The notes below the pieces were generated by a model, which was given only the letters and a program-made list of their open reading frames with translations, was not told where the DNA came from and ran no database searches. From Moorena bouillonii PNG (GTDB taxonomy: Bacteria; Cyanobacteriota; Cyanobacteriia; Cyanobacteriales; Coleofasciculaceae): a DNA stretch of 64,000 nt. Position 1 is the stretch's first letter. Every line of letters starts with the position of its first letter. This document shows, in pieces, positions 1 to 8,375 of this stretch. Both the position numbers and the translations under genes were made by a program. The DNA lies in assembly GCF_001942495.1 (NCBI RefSeq), contig NZ_MKZS01000001.1, forward strand, positions 3,573,656-3,637,655, read 5' to 3'.

Positions 1-544
1 CTGTCTGCATATCCTAGGCATTACCCTAGGCATTCGCTTTTGACTCAATCCTTCCTTCATAGACCTTGCGGCTAACTACCTACTTGGGTTATCGACCTTT
101 ATCCCAAGAGAATCTATGAGGTTACTTTGTTCCTGTTAGTTATTGTGTGAGGCTTTTAGGGCGATACTGTCCACCGGGAGTTTTCTTTTGGGAATCGTTT
201 GGATAACCAATAACATCCAAAACCCTTCTCCGTGACTTTTGTCTGTAGCGTATCAACCTTCATTTCGCTACACGTACGTGACGATGGTTCAACCATATCT
301 TCCCTTTCGGTACCCATGAGCCTCCATGCCTGTTACTAACCAAGTCCAAGGTTGACCTAGCTTCACTATTCGACCCCGCTTTACCAACCAGTTTGTTATT
401 CCTGTGTCAGTAGGGGTAGGGCTTCTACTGGATTCCTCAGCGGTTGGATTTTCACCAACTTAACTAACAAGTTTCAGATATTTCTATCTGAGGTTAATCC
501 CCCAAATCCTTTTCAGGATAAGGTTTCTAACCAACAAATCGCAC
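1..544 (-). mobile_element. Group II intron, 5' part (domain I side), runs off the window
   Basis: Read on the minus strand, the sequence from 544 downward starts GTGCGATTTG, a typical group II intron 5' end (GUGYG). It continues with intron-like features: AAGTTGGTGAAAATCCAAC, a segment ending in TCATGGGTACCGAAAGGGAA, and many short stems expected of domain I. No open reading frame lies in this part; in such introns the reverse transcriptase/maturase sits in domain IV, which would be beyond position 1. The 5' exon would be just above 544. The family assignment rests on recognising the domain I sequence style; the 3' end and splice sites are not visible. Bacterial group II introns are self-splicing retroelements that act at RNA level and move by target-primed reverse transcription. 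Confidence 0.65.
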
Positions 545-770
545 AATGGTAGCATACCCCAACTAAACACTGAGCTTAAAATCTTTTGGAATTAGCGTCC
601 TGGTAGGGAAACAAGTTACTGTAGCAACAAGGGTTTGATCAGTTCTTGTTAATTTGAACTGTTGTTGATCGGCTCAGTCACACTAATCACCAAAAATAGG
701 GGGCTCGGGGGATAATCCCCCGTAGCCAACCGTTCGCGCAGCGTGACCGAATGGTCAAGGGTTCAATACC
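545..770. other. Non-coding stretch between intron and structured element
   Basis: No credible gene. It would be the 5' exon side of the intron but codes for nothing recognisable. It contains a short hairpin (GGGGGATAATCCCCC around 708) and, near 730-755, a GTTCGCGCAGCG piece that belongs to the small dispersed palindromic repeat family seen elsewhere in the window (for example 63720-63800). Confidence 0.4.
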
Positions 771-774
771 CTTG

Positions 775-1130
775 AGGTTGGCGTCGAAATCTTTCGGAAT
801 AGCCAGTATTTTCTGGTAGAATATATATAACTGAAATGAGCTAAGGCACTCTTAACTTCGGAGAAACGGCTAAGCCAGTAGGTTAGTATCGGCGAGTGAT
901 GCGTAAAACGAAGTATTGGGGCTGTCCGAGAATTGACTCGGTTGTAGAAGCTACAGATGCGAGGAATCCCTCGCATCTGTAGAGTAAGCCAGGCTGGAGG
1001 TTCGGCGCTTAACCCTTAAATTCAATCAATAACGAGTTTAGGCGCGTTAAGTCTGCTAGGGCTACTGAAACCAACACGCTCTGGGATCCGGGAAAGCCCC
1101 CGGCTTCCAACCGTGGGGAAGCTTACAAAT
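775..1130 (+). ncRNA. Structured RNA-like element, possibly HEARO/omega RNA type
   Basis: No gene, but several long pairings sit close together. A perfect hairpin CTACAGATGCGAGG / CCTCGCATCTGTAG lies at about 951-980. A CTTAAC...GTTAAG pairing follows over 1010-1050, and a G/C-rich 3' block (GGGATCCGGGAAAGCCCCCG, then CCGTGGGG) ends near 1120. The order and the GTAGAAGC-hairpin-AGTAAGCCAGGC layout resemble the HEARO/omega RNAs that precede IscB genes in cyanobacteria, and also the 3' RNA of tnpB elements. The next gene (1163) is not IscB, so this would be a standalone copy. The shape is visible; the family name is an inference. Confidence 0.4.
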
Positions 1131-1162
1131 ATTTCCTACGAATAAGGACGATAAATACCAAA

Positions 1163-1558
1163 ATGCTAGGAATCTTTCAAAAAAGTCATCTGAGGATTGA
1201 AGTCGAAGCACCACAAACTGTTATCCGGGACAGTCTGCTCTATACCGCGCAACTGAACCAGTGGTTGTGGCCAGAGAATTTATCTTCCAAGTTACCCGAA
1301 CAGCTCGATTTAGGATTGACCTTTACTTCTTCCATCGGGCCAGTAGCAGTACAACACAAGGTTGAGCTTGTTCAGCCGAACTGTTTAAGACTGCTCTTGA
1401 GTCAGGGAATTGATGGTTATCATGAATGGTATTGGGGAGATGGTTGGGTACAATCTCGCCTAGAAGGGGTGTCTTTGTTACCGTTGAATTGGGGTCAAAC
1501 CTTAAGTTTGATGAGGCTACGTCAGTTTCTAGAGCAGCATAGAGCCTCTGACTCCTAA
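1163..1558 (+). CDS. Conserved cyanobacterial protein, SRPBCC-like fold suspected
   Basis: 131 aa, no signal peptide or membrane segment. I do not recognise a named family with certainty. The alternating strands and helices (an N-terminal strand LRIEVEAP, helix around 21-35, strands around 50-75 and 80-105, and a C-terminal helix LMRLRQFLEQH) look like the helix-grip (SRPBCC) proteins that bind hydrophobic ligands, but no ligand-specific motif is visible. The start is preceded by AAGGAC about 15 nt upstream. It runs convergent to the CsoR-type gene, and the two coding regions overlap by 4 bp at their stops, leaving no room for a terminator between them. Confidence 0.6.
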   Translation: MLGIFQKSHLRIEVEAPQTVIRDSLLYTAQLNQWLWPENLSSKLPEQLDLGLTFTSSIGPVAVQHKVELVQPNCLRLLLSQGIDGYHEWYWGDGWVQSRLEGVSLLPLNWGQTLSLMRLRQFLEQHRASDS

Positions 1559-1899
1559 CGTAAAAATTGATCTAAAGCCGCCTTCAACTCCTCAATTTCT
1601 ACCTCAATGTTGCCCTGCTCAGCGGCTCGACCGATACACTCGCTTAAATGTTCATCAAGGATAATTCGTGCCACTTTATCCAAAGCCCCTCGAACTGCAG
1701 CAATCTGTACCAAAACATCAGGACAGGGGCGACTTTCTTGCACCATAGTTTTAATCCCTCGAATATGCCCCTCGATTCGAGACAGGCGATTGATAATTCG
1801 CCTCAGAGATTCTTCATCATGAACGTGACCATGAGTATGTTCACTATGGTTGTGATTCAGCTCTTGAGTCAGGGCATATTCTCTATCTTTCGAGATCAT
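1555..1899 (-). CDS. CsoR/RcnR-family metal-sensing repressor (InrS-like)
   Basis: 114 aa. A His-rich N-terminus (HNHSEHTHGHVHDEE) is followed by the four-helix DUF156 core: RIINRLSRIEGHIRGIKTMV, a Cys in SRPCPDVLVQIAAVRGAL, and His and Cys in LDEHLSECI. This Cys / His-x3-Cys set is the metal site of CsoR-type copper sensors and of the cyanobacterial nickel sensor InrS; the extra N-terminal histidines favour Ni/Co over Cu. The family binds G/C-tract palindromic operators and dissociates when metal binds. No efflux gene adjoins it, so its target is not shown here. Whether it is nickel- or copper-specific cannot be decided from sequence alone. Confidence 0.85.
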   Translation of the reverse strand: MISKDREYALTQELNHNHSEHTHGHVHDEESLRRIINRLSRIEGHIRGIKTMVQESRPCPDVLVQIAAVRGALDKVARIILDEHLSECIGRAAEQGNIEVEIEELKAALDQFLR

Positions 1900-2364
1900 A
1901 GCGGTTTTATTAGTTTTCTTAGTCCAAGGTTAACCAACTTCCTGGGTATATCATTATTGATAATTATTAAGCTTAACTTGTTGGGGTCTCTTGGGCTGAA
2001 CACCCCTTGAGGTCAAGCTCTCTCACTCCCGATGCTACCCAAGGACGATTTACTCGCCCTGGGGTAGCATCACCTGGAACTACCCCAGGTACTACTAACG
2101 TCATAGAACTAACTCTCACCCATAGCGATTAGATGCTTGTAGCAACTAATCCACAATCCTAAAATATGCCTCGAAACCCACTCCTGGCTCTGGGTGGGAG
2201 GAATCTCAGGGAGGGTAAACTTGAGTTATGGGTTAACACTAAGGGTCAGCAACCACTGACTACTAACCAATAGCCAAAGCCAAGTAAATCCCATCGGTTT
2301 TAGGTCGTGGGATTGGCTTAGCAATACTATTCCCCAAAATTAACCAGAAGAATACGATAATACT
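1900..2364. promoter_or_regulatory. Divergent intergenic region with two tandem hairpins
   Basis: 465 bp without a gene between the CsoR-type regulator and the protease. It carries a 10-bp perfect inverted repeat GATGCTACCC (2031-2040) / GGGTAGCATC (2062-2071), followed at once by ACCTGG...CCAGGT (2072-2090). The G/C tracts (TACCC, GGGGTA) are the kind CsoR/RcnR proteins bind, so an autoregulatory operator is possible but unproven. Both neighbouring promoters must lie here. Confidence 0.4.
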
Positions 2365-3573
2365 ATGTCATCAACTAAATTTTCGATTTGGCTTCGCTCA
2401 ATTAGTAACTATCTCTTAGCTATCTTACTTGGAGTCTTATTGACAGTTGGCGTTTATCGTGTATCTCCCTCCAAGGCTGCTCCTGTACCCAGCACAGACT
2501 CAGTCACTCCGCCACTGATTGCCCAACAACTGCTGATTCCACAGCAAGCTAGTAATAGCAGTTTTGTAACAGCAGCGGTAAATCGGGTTGGATCAGCAGT
2601 GGTGCGCATTGACACCGAGCGCACAGTTTCCAGGCGCGTCGATCCCTTTTTTGATGACCCCTTCTTCCGGCGCTTTTTCGGTGATGACTTTTCAGCCCAA
2701 ATTCCCCAAGAAAGACGTTTACAAGGTCAAGGCTCTGGGTTTATTATTGACAACAGTGGCATCCTACTGACCAATGCCCATGTTGTGGAAAATGCCGATA
2801 AAGTAACCGTTACCCTCAAGGATGGGCGCAAGTTTGATGGTCAAGTCAAGGGTGTGGATGAATTCACCGACTTAGCTGTTGTCAAAATTAACGGTACTTC
2901 CTTACCCATAGCCTCTCTAGGGGATTCCAGTCAAGTTCAGGTTGGAGATTGGGCTATTGCTGTTGGTAACCCCCTAGGGCTAGATAATACAGTGACTTTG
3001 GGAATTGTCAGCACCATAGGACGCTCCAGTGCTCAGGCAGGTATTCCTGACAAGCGACTAGACTTTATTCAAACCGATGCAGCTATTAATCCTGGAAACT
3101 CTGGTGGTCCGTTGTTGAATGCTACAGGGGAAGTTATTGGCATCAACACTGCTATTCGGGCTAATGCTATGGGAATTGGTTTTGCTATTCCCATCAACAA
3201 AGTCAAAGAGATTTCCAACAAACTAGCCCAAGGACAAAAAGTTGTCCATCCATATATCGGCGTTCGGATGACAACCCTAACCCCGGAACTAGCACAAGAA
3301 AACAACAATGACCCCAATTCTGTTTTCCTATTACCAGAAGTCAATGGTGTCTTGGTAGTTCAAGTAATGCCGGATACACCAGCTGCTGATGCTGGTATGC
3401 GTCGTGGGGACATAATTGTTCAAATTGATGGAAGACCTGTTACTAATGCTACACAACTACAGCGCCTTGTGGAAAATAGTGGAGTAAATAAGGTACTAGA
3501 AATAAAAGTAAGGCGCGGTAAGCAGACTACTAGCGTGTTTGTCCGCACCGATGCACTAAAAAATCCTACTTAG
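2365..3573 (+). CDS. HtrA/Deg-family periplasmic serine protease with PDZ domain
   Basis: 402 aa. An N-terminal hydrophobic segment (about 13-34, NYLLAILLGVLLTVGVY) acts as signal or anchor. The trypsin-like domain shows the catalytic triad in context: His in TNAHVV (about 139), Asp in FTDLAVVKI (about 169) and Ser in NPGNSGGPLL (about 247). A single PDZ domain follows (about 295-395; NGVLVVQVMPDTPAADAGMR). Length and domain order match cyanobacterial HhoA/HhoB/HtrA, which degrade or refold damaged proteins in the periplasm or thylakoid lumen. Which of the three paralogues this is cannot be told. It is followed by a strong hairpin and appears monocistronic. Confidence 0.92.
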   Translation: MSSTKFSIWLRSISNYLLAILLGVLLTVGVYRVSPSKAAPVPSTDSVTPPLIAQQLLIPQQASNSSFVTAAVNRVGSAVVRIDTERTVSRRVDPFFDDPFFRRFFGDDFSAQIPQERRLQGQGSGFIIDNSGILLTNAHVVENADKVTVTLKDGRKFDGQVKGVDEFTDLAVVKINGTSLPIASLGDSSQVQVGDWAIAVGNPLGLDNTVTLGIVSTIGRSSAQAGIPDKRLDFIQTDAAINPGNSGGPLLNATGEVIGINTAIRANAMGIGFAIPINKVKEISNKLAQGQKVVHPYIGVRMTTLTPELAQENNNDPNSVFLLPEVNGVLVVQVMPDTPAADAGMRRGDIIVQIDGRPVTNATQLQRLVENSGVNKVLEIKVRRGKQTTSVFVRTDALKNPT

Positions 3574-3624
3574 TGATTAATCACTAGTCTTTGGAAAGTT
3601 ACTCCTCCTTGGCAAAGAAGGCTT

Positions 3625-3651
3625 ATCAAAAAAACTTGCAGTTTTTTTGAT
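3625..3651 (+). terminator. Hairpin terminator after the HtrA gene
   Basis: Perfect 12-bp inverted repeat ATCAAAAAAACT / AGTTTTTTTGAT with a 3-nt loop, 52 bp past the stop. The A/T-rich arms could work in both directions. Confidence 0.55.
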
Positions 3652-3768
3652 ATTTGCTTTGATACTCCCCATGGCACTTATGCCAGGGGATTTTTGAATC
3701 AACAGACCTGTGGCAATACGACTTGAGGTGCTTATGCGCTATGGGTTACGTCCCCTTCTTAGGCACTG

Positions 3769-4287
3769 TTAGCTACCCATAGCGGATTTGGTAGCAAAGG
3801 TGATAATGCCAACACCAACAACAACCAAAAAGAAAGCGAAATATACAAACGTCTTTGAATAGGGTTTGTTTACCATTACTTGATCGTTACTACTCTTGTT
3901 ACTGGTGATAGCTCCTCGAACAGAAAGAAATAGTAAAGGAAGAGAAACAATCATTCCCAATACTTCTATTACAAATAGCGCCTGAGGCATTGGGTCTGGC
4001 GAGACTGGAAATAGTGTTCCTAAGTCTAAGGCGTACACGATAAAATAGGACATAGCACATAAACTAGACACAATAAACGCCCACTTCACATCTTTTAATA
4101 TAAAGTAAACAATCAAAAGTGTGACTATCACTAGGGAAGTTAAAAAGGTATTAAATGCCCCCAATATCAACGGGTCAATATGAGAGAAACTCCTTGTTTC
4201 AATGGAGCCACCAGGAATTAGAGACCCCAACAATCCAAACGATAAAACTAATAGTGCAGATACTAGATTTCTAATAGTTATCGTCAT
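3769..4287 (-). CDS. Hypothetical four-segment membrane protein
   Basis: 172 aa from the chosen start; family not recognised. Four hydrophobic segments are visible: near the N-terminus (LVSALLVLSFGLLGSLI), in the middle (NTFLTSLVIVTLLIVYFIL and WAFIVSSLCAMSYFIVYAL) and after a short loop (ALFVIEVLGMIVSLPLLFLS), with a last one at the C-terminus (TFVYFAFFLVVVGVGIITFA), so five is also possible. I chose ATG 4287 because GAGGTG lies 7 nt upstream; an in-frame upstream start (4332) lacks such a site. It is 61 bp downstream of another membrane protein on the same strand, so the two may be co-transcribed from the TetR-controlled promoter. Confidence 0.6.
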   Translation of the reverse strand: MTITIRNLVSALLVLSFGLLGSLIPGGSIETRSFSHIDPLILGAFNTFLTSLVIVTLLIVYFILKDVKWAFIVSSLCAMSYFIVYALDLGTLFPVSPDPMPQALFVIEVLGMIVSLPLLFLSVRGAITSNKSSNDQVMVNKPYSKTFVYFAFFLVVVGVGIITFATKSAMGS

Positions 4288-4348
4288 TGTAATCACCTCA
4301 CAACTAAAATTATTCCTGTTAAACACCACCAATCAGTGGCAGCAAATC

Positions 4349-4945
4349 TTATTGCCTTTCCCCAGGGCGATAAGGGGTTTCCTTAAGCAAATGACTAACC
4401 AATATTTTGAGAAAAAACAAAGGCAGAAACCATTCCAGACCAGACATTGGTAGAAATAGATAGCGATCGCCCAACAGCCCTAACCCATAAAGCCCTAGCG
4501 CTACTGGACGTTGAAGATAGAGGGGAGACCGCAAAATCAAGACTGATGCCCCCAACAGGTAGCTGGAGACACCGATAAAGAATCCCCAATCTCCCCCACG
4601 AAAGAGCAGCGTTACTAACAAGACATGGATCACATGAACAGACACAAATCCTAAATGCTGCTGCCAACCCTGTTCCGGTCGGTGATACCAACCCTTAGCC
4701 GTGGAAGTGGCATTAGTCAGGACACCCCCCACTAAATCCAGGGCAAGAACAGCGATCAGTCCTAATTGCAACGGGGTCCACTGTATAGGGAGGGTCAGGG
4801 CGTAGGTTGGAGCTGCTACCAAAGCCACCAGCGACGGTACAAATTGTATGAGCAACTCAGCTTGGGTTGCCCCTGGTCCGGTGAAGCGATCAAGCAAACC
4901 TTTGAGACCAGAGCGAGGGGAAGGACAAGTCAGCTCAGAGTGCAT
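4349..4945 (-). CDS. Conserved polytopic membrane protein under TetR control
   Basis: 198 aa from ATG 4945. About five hydrophobic segments (around 30-50, 58-75, 95-115, 120-140, 150-170). The GGVLTNATSTAKGWYHR segment between the second and third looks conserved, but I cannot name the family. The start at 4945 is chosen because the double palindrome (4957-4995) lies just upstream, and a longer reading from 4987 would translate through it. The gene is divergent from a TetR regulator at 5178, so repression by that protein is likely: the operator would cover the promoter or ribosome entry. Substrate or role is unknown. Confidence 0.65.
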   Translation of the reverse strand: MHSELTCPSPRSGLKGLLDRFTGPGATQAELLIQFVPSLVALVAAPTYALTLPIQWTPLQLGLIAVLALDLVGGVLTNATSTAKGWYHRPEQGWQQHLGFVSVHVIHVLLVTLLFRGGDWGFFIGVSSYLLGASVLILRSPLYLQRPVALGLYGLGLLGDRYLFLPMSGLEWFLPLFFLKILVSHLLKETPYRPGERQ

Positions 4946-4956
4946 TAGCCTAACAT

Positions 4957-4995
4957 CATAACAGTTGTTATATAGATTATATAACAACTGTTATG
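4957..4995. promoter_or_regulatory. Double palindromic operator, probably for the adjacent TetR regulator
   Basis: Two 18-nt arms, CATAACAGTTGTTATATA (4957-4974) and its exact reverse complement (4978-4995), separated by GAT. Each arm is itself a palindrome (ATAACA-GT-TGTTAT), so the site could hold two TetR dimers. It lies 12 bp from the membrane-protein start and about 180 bp from the regulator start. Confidence 0.7.
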
Positions 4996-5060
4996 AGAAG
5001 CTGTCAATAGGCATTGAAACTTTGTTTGTGTCCGACTTTATATCTGGTGTATATCTGGCT

Positions 5061-5167
5061 TATAGCAGTTGCCAGGGCAGGCGCGGACATGACAAAAGTC
5101 TCAAACCTAAGTAAGCGCAATAGTTTTACTTCTGACTTCTGACTTCTGACTTCTGACTTCTGCTATA
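5061..5167 (+). repeat. Dispersed 107-bp repeat, copy 1 (TATAGCAG ends, ACTTCTGAC array)
   Basis: Starts TATAGCAG and ends CTGCTATA (inverted 8-bp ends). It holds a conserved core (GGACATGACAAAAGTCTCAA, then ACCTAAGTAAGCGCAA) and a short tandem array of a 9-bp unit ACTTCTGAC. A second copy is at 35812-35917. It lies directly in front of the TetR gene. Confidence 0.7.
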
Positions 5168-5177
5168 GTTTCCTTTA

Positions 5178-5792
5178 ATGCTCATGTCCCAACAGGATCG
5201 CCGCCTTGAAGTTTCTGAAGCCGCCTGGCGAGTTATTGTTCGAGAGGGGTTAGATCGCACCAGTATGCGGGCGATCGCCCAAGAGCTGGGTTGCACCACC
5301 GGAGTTGTTACTCACCACTTTCGAGATAAGCAGGAGCTTATTCTCTTTGCCCTTAATCAAGTAACTCAGCGTCTGCAAAAAACGATGCAGGCTGCAACAG
5401 AGCACGCTAGGGGAGTCGATCGACTAGTAGAAATGCTATCTGCGTTTTTGCCACTAGACACTGAAAGGCAAGATATTCTCAAGGTCTGGGTGGCCTTTTT
5501 GGGATATGCCATTGGACGAGAGTCCCTGATGGCTGAGCATAAACAGAGTGCTGCTCAGCTCCGTGAGGTGATTATTCAGGAATTGAAAGCTCTACAGTCA
5601 GCCAAACTGATTCGAGCTAACATAGAGCCAGAGTTAGAAGCCAACGCCCTGTTAGCCCTAGTCAATGGGGTTAGCCTCGACTCCCTGATTCAAGCCAAAC
5701 GCCTTAGCTCTGACCACCAGCAGATTGTCATTCGGCGCTACGTTAACGAGTTACTGTCTACTCATGCTATTTCTGGCTCTGGTAATCCCTAA
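5178..5792 (+). CDS. TetR-family transcriptional repressor
   Basis: 204 aa. The N-terminal helix-turn-helix is clear: RTSMRAIAQELGCTTGVVTHHFRDKQELI (about 28-56, shown here only as landmarks R28 to I56). The rest is an alpha-helical ligand/dimer domain without a diagnostic motif. Two close start codons exist (5178 and 5184); no strong ribosome site separates them. It is divergent from the membrane protein at 4945, with a perfect 18-bp inverted repeat between them, the usual arrangement of a TetR repressor with its own target. The inducer is unknown. Confidence 0.88.
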   Translation: MLMSQQDRRLEVSEAAWRVIVREGLDRTSMRAIAQELGCTTGVVTHHFRDKQELILFALNQVTQRLQKTMQAATEHARGVDRLVEMLSAFLPLDTERQDILKVWVAFLGYAIGRESLMAEHKQSAAQLREVIIQELKALQSAKLIRANIEPELEANALLALVNGVSLDSLIQAKRLSSDHQQIVIRRYVNELLSTHAISGSGNP

Positions 5793-6652
5793 TCAAGACA
5801 AGTTAGTGTTGTCAACAATTGGGGAATTTAACTCTTGTGGATCTTGATTGCTTGGGACTGGCTAAACTCCAATCAGATTACCTCCCAAGTCGATGAAATC
5901 ACCAAAGATATTGAAAAACTCACCTCCTAGGTCAACGTTATTGATAATTTTGGTGTCTGTGATCTCGACGATGGCTCCCATACTGATAAACAGACCACCA
6001 CCATCGCCGGTACCATTGTTGTCACTGTCAGCAATATTACCAGTGATTTTGTTGTTGCGCAAGGTAATGGTATTACCACTCTCGACGGAAATGCCCCCGC
6101 CATTGACTACTGCCCAGTTACCAGTAATCTGATTGTTGGCCAGCAGCACGTCGTTAGCAGTTCCAATCACATTGACACCACCGCCATTGTCTTCTGACAG
6201 GTTGTCAATAATCCGGCTATTGAATATCTTTACAACGTTGTTATTTACTTGTCCCCCACTACCAATTAGTATTCCATTGTCCTCGTTGTTGCTGATAGTG
6301 CTATGAATCACCGTTACATTTTGACCTTCGGCACTTATATCAAGACCCTGGCCTTGATTTTCGCTGAAGATGCTGTTCCTTACAAATAATTTAGTGTTGT
6401 CTCCATCGAGATTGATGCCATCTGAGTTGCTTACGAAGAAGCTACCGAGCACTTTGACATTAGTGTTGTCTCCATCGATCTCGATGCCATCATCTGAGTG
6501 GCCTACGAAGAAGCTACGAAACACTTCGAGATTATTGTTGTCTGCATCGATCTCGATGCCATCGAATTCGTTTGCAAAGATGCTATTGATCACAGTGATT
6601 TTGCTGTTGTCTGCGTCGGACTCGATCCCATCTGAGGAATTTCCGATTAAGA

Positions 6653-7924
6653 CTGAAGGGGTGACGAAACAAGCTGAAATGGTTGGTATGTAAAGGTAGT
6701 ACCATTTTATGGTAAAAAAAAGGTAGGTGTTCTATTTGCAACAAAACCTACCTATTGACAATGTTACCCACATTATACCAAAACCACCTAAAAAGTCAAT
6801 TTACTCTAGCCGAATATATTTTCTTAAAAATTTTCGTCAATCTCTTACAGTCAATTAAAAAAGTTAGTTTGGAAAAGTTAGCCAATGCTCTTCCTTTACC
6901 TATTAAATTTGAAAGCAAAAGAAAAAGAATACAAAGATTTTTATCGCTGCCAAATCTAACCCTTGAAAAAGTTTGGTTCCCAATAGTTGAAGAAGTTTTG
7001 AAAACATACTTTACCTCGGAAGAACTAATTTATATAGCAATCGACAGAACAAGTTGGAGTCGTATTAATTTATTCATGGTTAGCCTAATTTGGGATAAAA
7101 GAGGGTTTCCAATATATTTTACTTTGTTGCCAAAGTTAGGTAATAGTAATTTAACAGAACAACAAAGGATATTATCAAAGGTTATACCGATTTTTAAAAA
7201 TTATAAAATCTGCCTGTTGGGAGATAGAGAATTTTGCTCTGTAAAATTAGGAAAGTACTTACAGGACTTGGGCGTGTATTTTTGTTTACGCTTAAAAAAG
7301 AACGAATTTATTGAATATAAAAAAAATAATTGGCTTCAACTTAATGATTTAGGTTTAGTACCAGGAGTTTCTTTATTTATCCAAGGAGTTAAAGTTACCA
7401 AAACCCGTGGATTTTCAAGTTTTAATGTTGCTTGTAAGTGGCAACGTAAAGTCAAGGGAATAGAACCCAAAGAAGGATGGTTTATACTCACAAACTTCGA
7501 CAGAATCGAGTCAGCTATTTCCGCCTATAAAAAAAGATTTAATATAGAGGAGATGTTTAGAGATTTTAAAAAAGGTGGCTATAATTTAGAGGTGACTAAA
7601 GTTGATGGTGAACGGTTTATTTCTCTAGTTTTATTAATAGCGATAGCTTACACTTCCGCAACAATTCAGGGTCAGCAAATTAAACGTAAAGGAATACAAA
7701 ACTATGTTGGTCGTGTCAAAGAATCTGGTCGAATAGAGCGGAGACATAGCAGTTTTTACATTGGTTTATATGGCCAAAATTGGGGAATTTTCAAGGATAT
7801 TTGTCTAGAATTAGCAACCGAATTAATGAAACTAAATCCTAATAAACGAAAGTATTATCAACGAGGTCTAAGGGCTAGGTCGCTTATAGAGTCTGCGTTT
7901 TAACTTATTTCGTCGCCCCCCCAG
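6653..7924 (+). mobile_element. IS4-family insertion sequence, 1272 bp, 9-bp target duplication
   Basis: Ends are imperfect inverted repeats of about 27 bp: CTGAAGGGGTGACGAAACAA at the left and CTGGGGGGGCGACGAAATAA as the reverse complement of the right. The 9-bp target CGATTAAGA is repeated at 6644-6652 and 7925-7933. A 9-bp duplication is usual for IS10/IS50-type members of the IS4 family. The perfect duplication and the intact transposase indicate a recent insertion. Confidence 0.88.
6761..7903 (+). CDS. IS4-family DDE transposase
   Basis: 380 aa. Catalytic residues are visible in context: first Asp in YIAIDRTSW, second Asp in CLLGDREFC, and Glu in the family's Y-x2-R-x3-E-x6-K signature, here YKKRFNIEEMFRDFKKG. 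The C-terminal part (RRHSSFYIGLYG...) is typical of the family. ATG 6761 is taken as start; a TTG two codons earlier is in frame. The reading frame is intact, so the element may still be active. A/T-rich codon use sets it apart from its host gene. It runs against the interrupted beta-helix gene and ends 21 bp inside the right end of the element. Confidence 0.9.
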   Translation: MLPTLYQNHLKSQFTLAEYIFLKIFVNLLQSIKKVSLEKLANALPLPIKFESKRKRIQRFLSLPNLTLEKVWFPIVEEVLKTYFTSEELIYIAIDRTSWSRINLFMVSLIWDKRGFPIYFTLLPKLGNSNLTEQQRILSKVIPIFKNYKICLLGDREFCSVKLGKYLQDLGVYFCLRLKKNEFIEYKKNNWLQLNDLGLVPGVSLFIQGVKVTKTRGFSSFNVACKWQRKVKGIEPKEGWFILTNFDRIESAISAYKKRFNIEEMFRDFKKGGYNLEVTKVDGERFISLVLLIAIAYTSATIQGQQIKRKGIQNYVGRVKESGRIERRHSSFYIGLYGQNWGIFKDICLELATELMKLNPNKRKYYQRGLRARSLIESAF

Positions 7925-8375
7925 CGATTAAGATGCTATCAATCACTTTCAGATTCCCGTCATTCACCTGGATGGCATCCACTCCCTCAGAAATTGTCAG
8001 GCTTTTGAAGGTAACATTAGGCTCAGCGCTAACATTATTCTCAGCGCTAATCGTAAAGATATCAAAAGAGCCATCACCTTGCACCGTGATTTGGTCAGCA
8101 TCTTTAAATACACCAAGCTCGAGATTAGGACTGTCGCTGTCGCTAATATCGAAGCTGATTCCAACATCTTTTCCAACAATATTCACACTGTCGGTAATCT
8201 CCAGTGTCCCTAGGGTAGGGTCTAGAGTAATCGTCTGTTGACCTGGTTCAAGTTCAAATAAGATTGTATCTTCACCAGGAGAATTATTCGCTGCCTCGAT
8301 CGCTTCTCGTAACGTGGTGACCACATCCAAAGAATTCATTAAGTCAGCTGTGGTATTAACTGTGAAAACTGCCAT

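Larger units (their letters stand above)
5862..8375 (-). pseudogene. Beta-helix surface protein gene split by an IS4-family element
   Basis: The reading frame begins at 8375 (MAVFTVNTTADLMNSLDVVT) and ends at 5862, but is broken by the element at 6653-7924. Taking out the element and one copy of its 9-bp target CGATTAAGA restores a single frame (8375 to 7925 joined to 6643 to 5862) of 410 aa, with the joint reading VIDSILIGNSSDGIE. The protein begins with a CSLREA-like N-terminal segment (TTLREAIEAANNSPGEDTI) and continues with right-handed beta-helix repeats (DGIEIDGDNTNVKVLGSFF and similar). It is a paralogue of the gene at 9470-10816 and probably a secreted or cell-surface protein. As it stands, only a truncated 156-aa N-terminal product ending near the element can be made. 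Confidence 0.85.

Noticed and set aside
1607..2010. Plus-strand frames over the CsoR-type gene
   Set aside because: Shadows of the minus-strand coding region.
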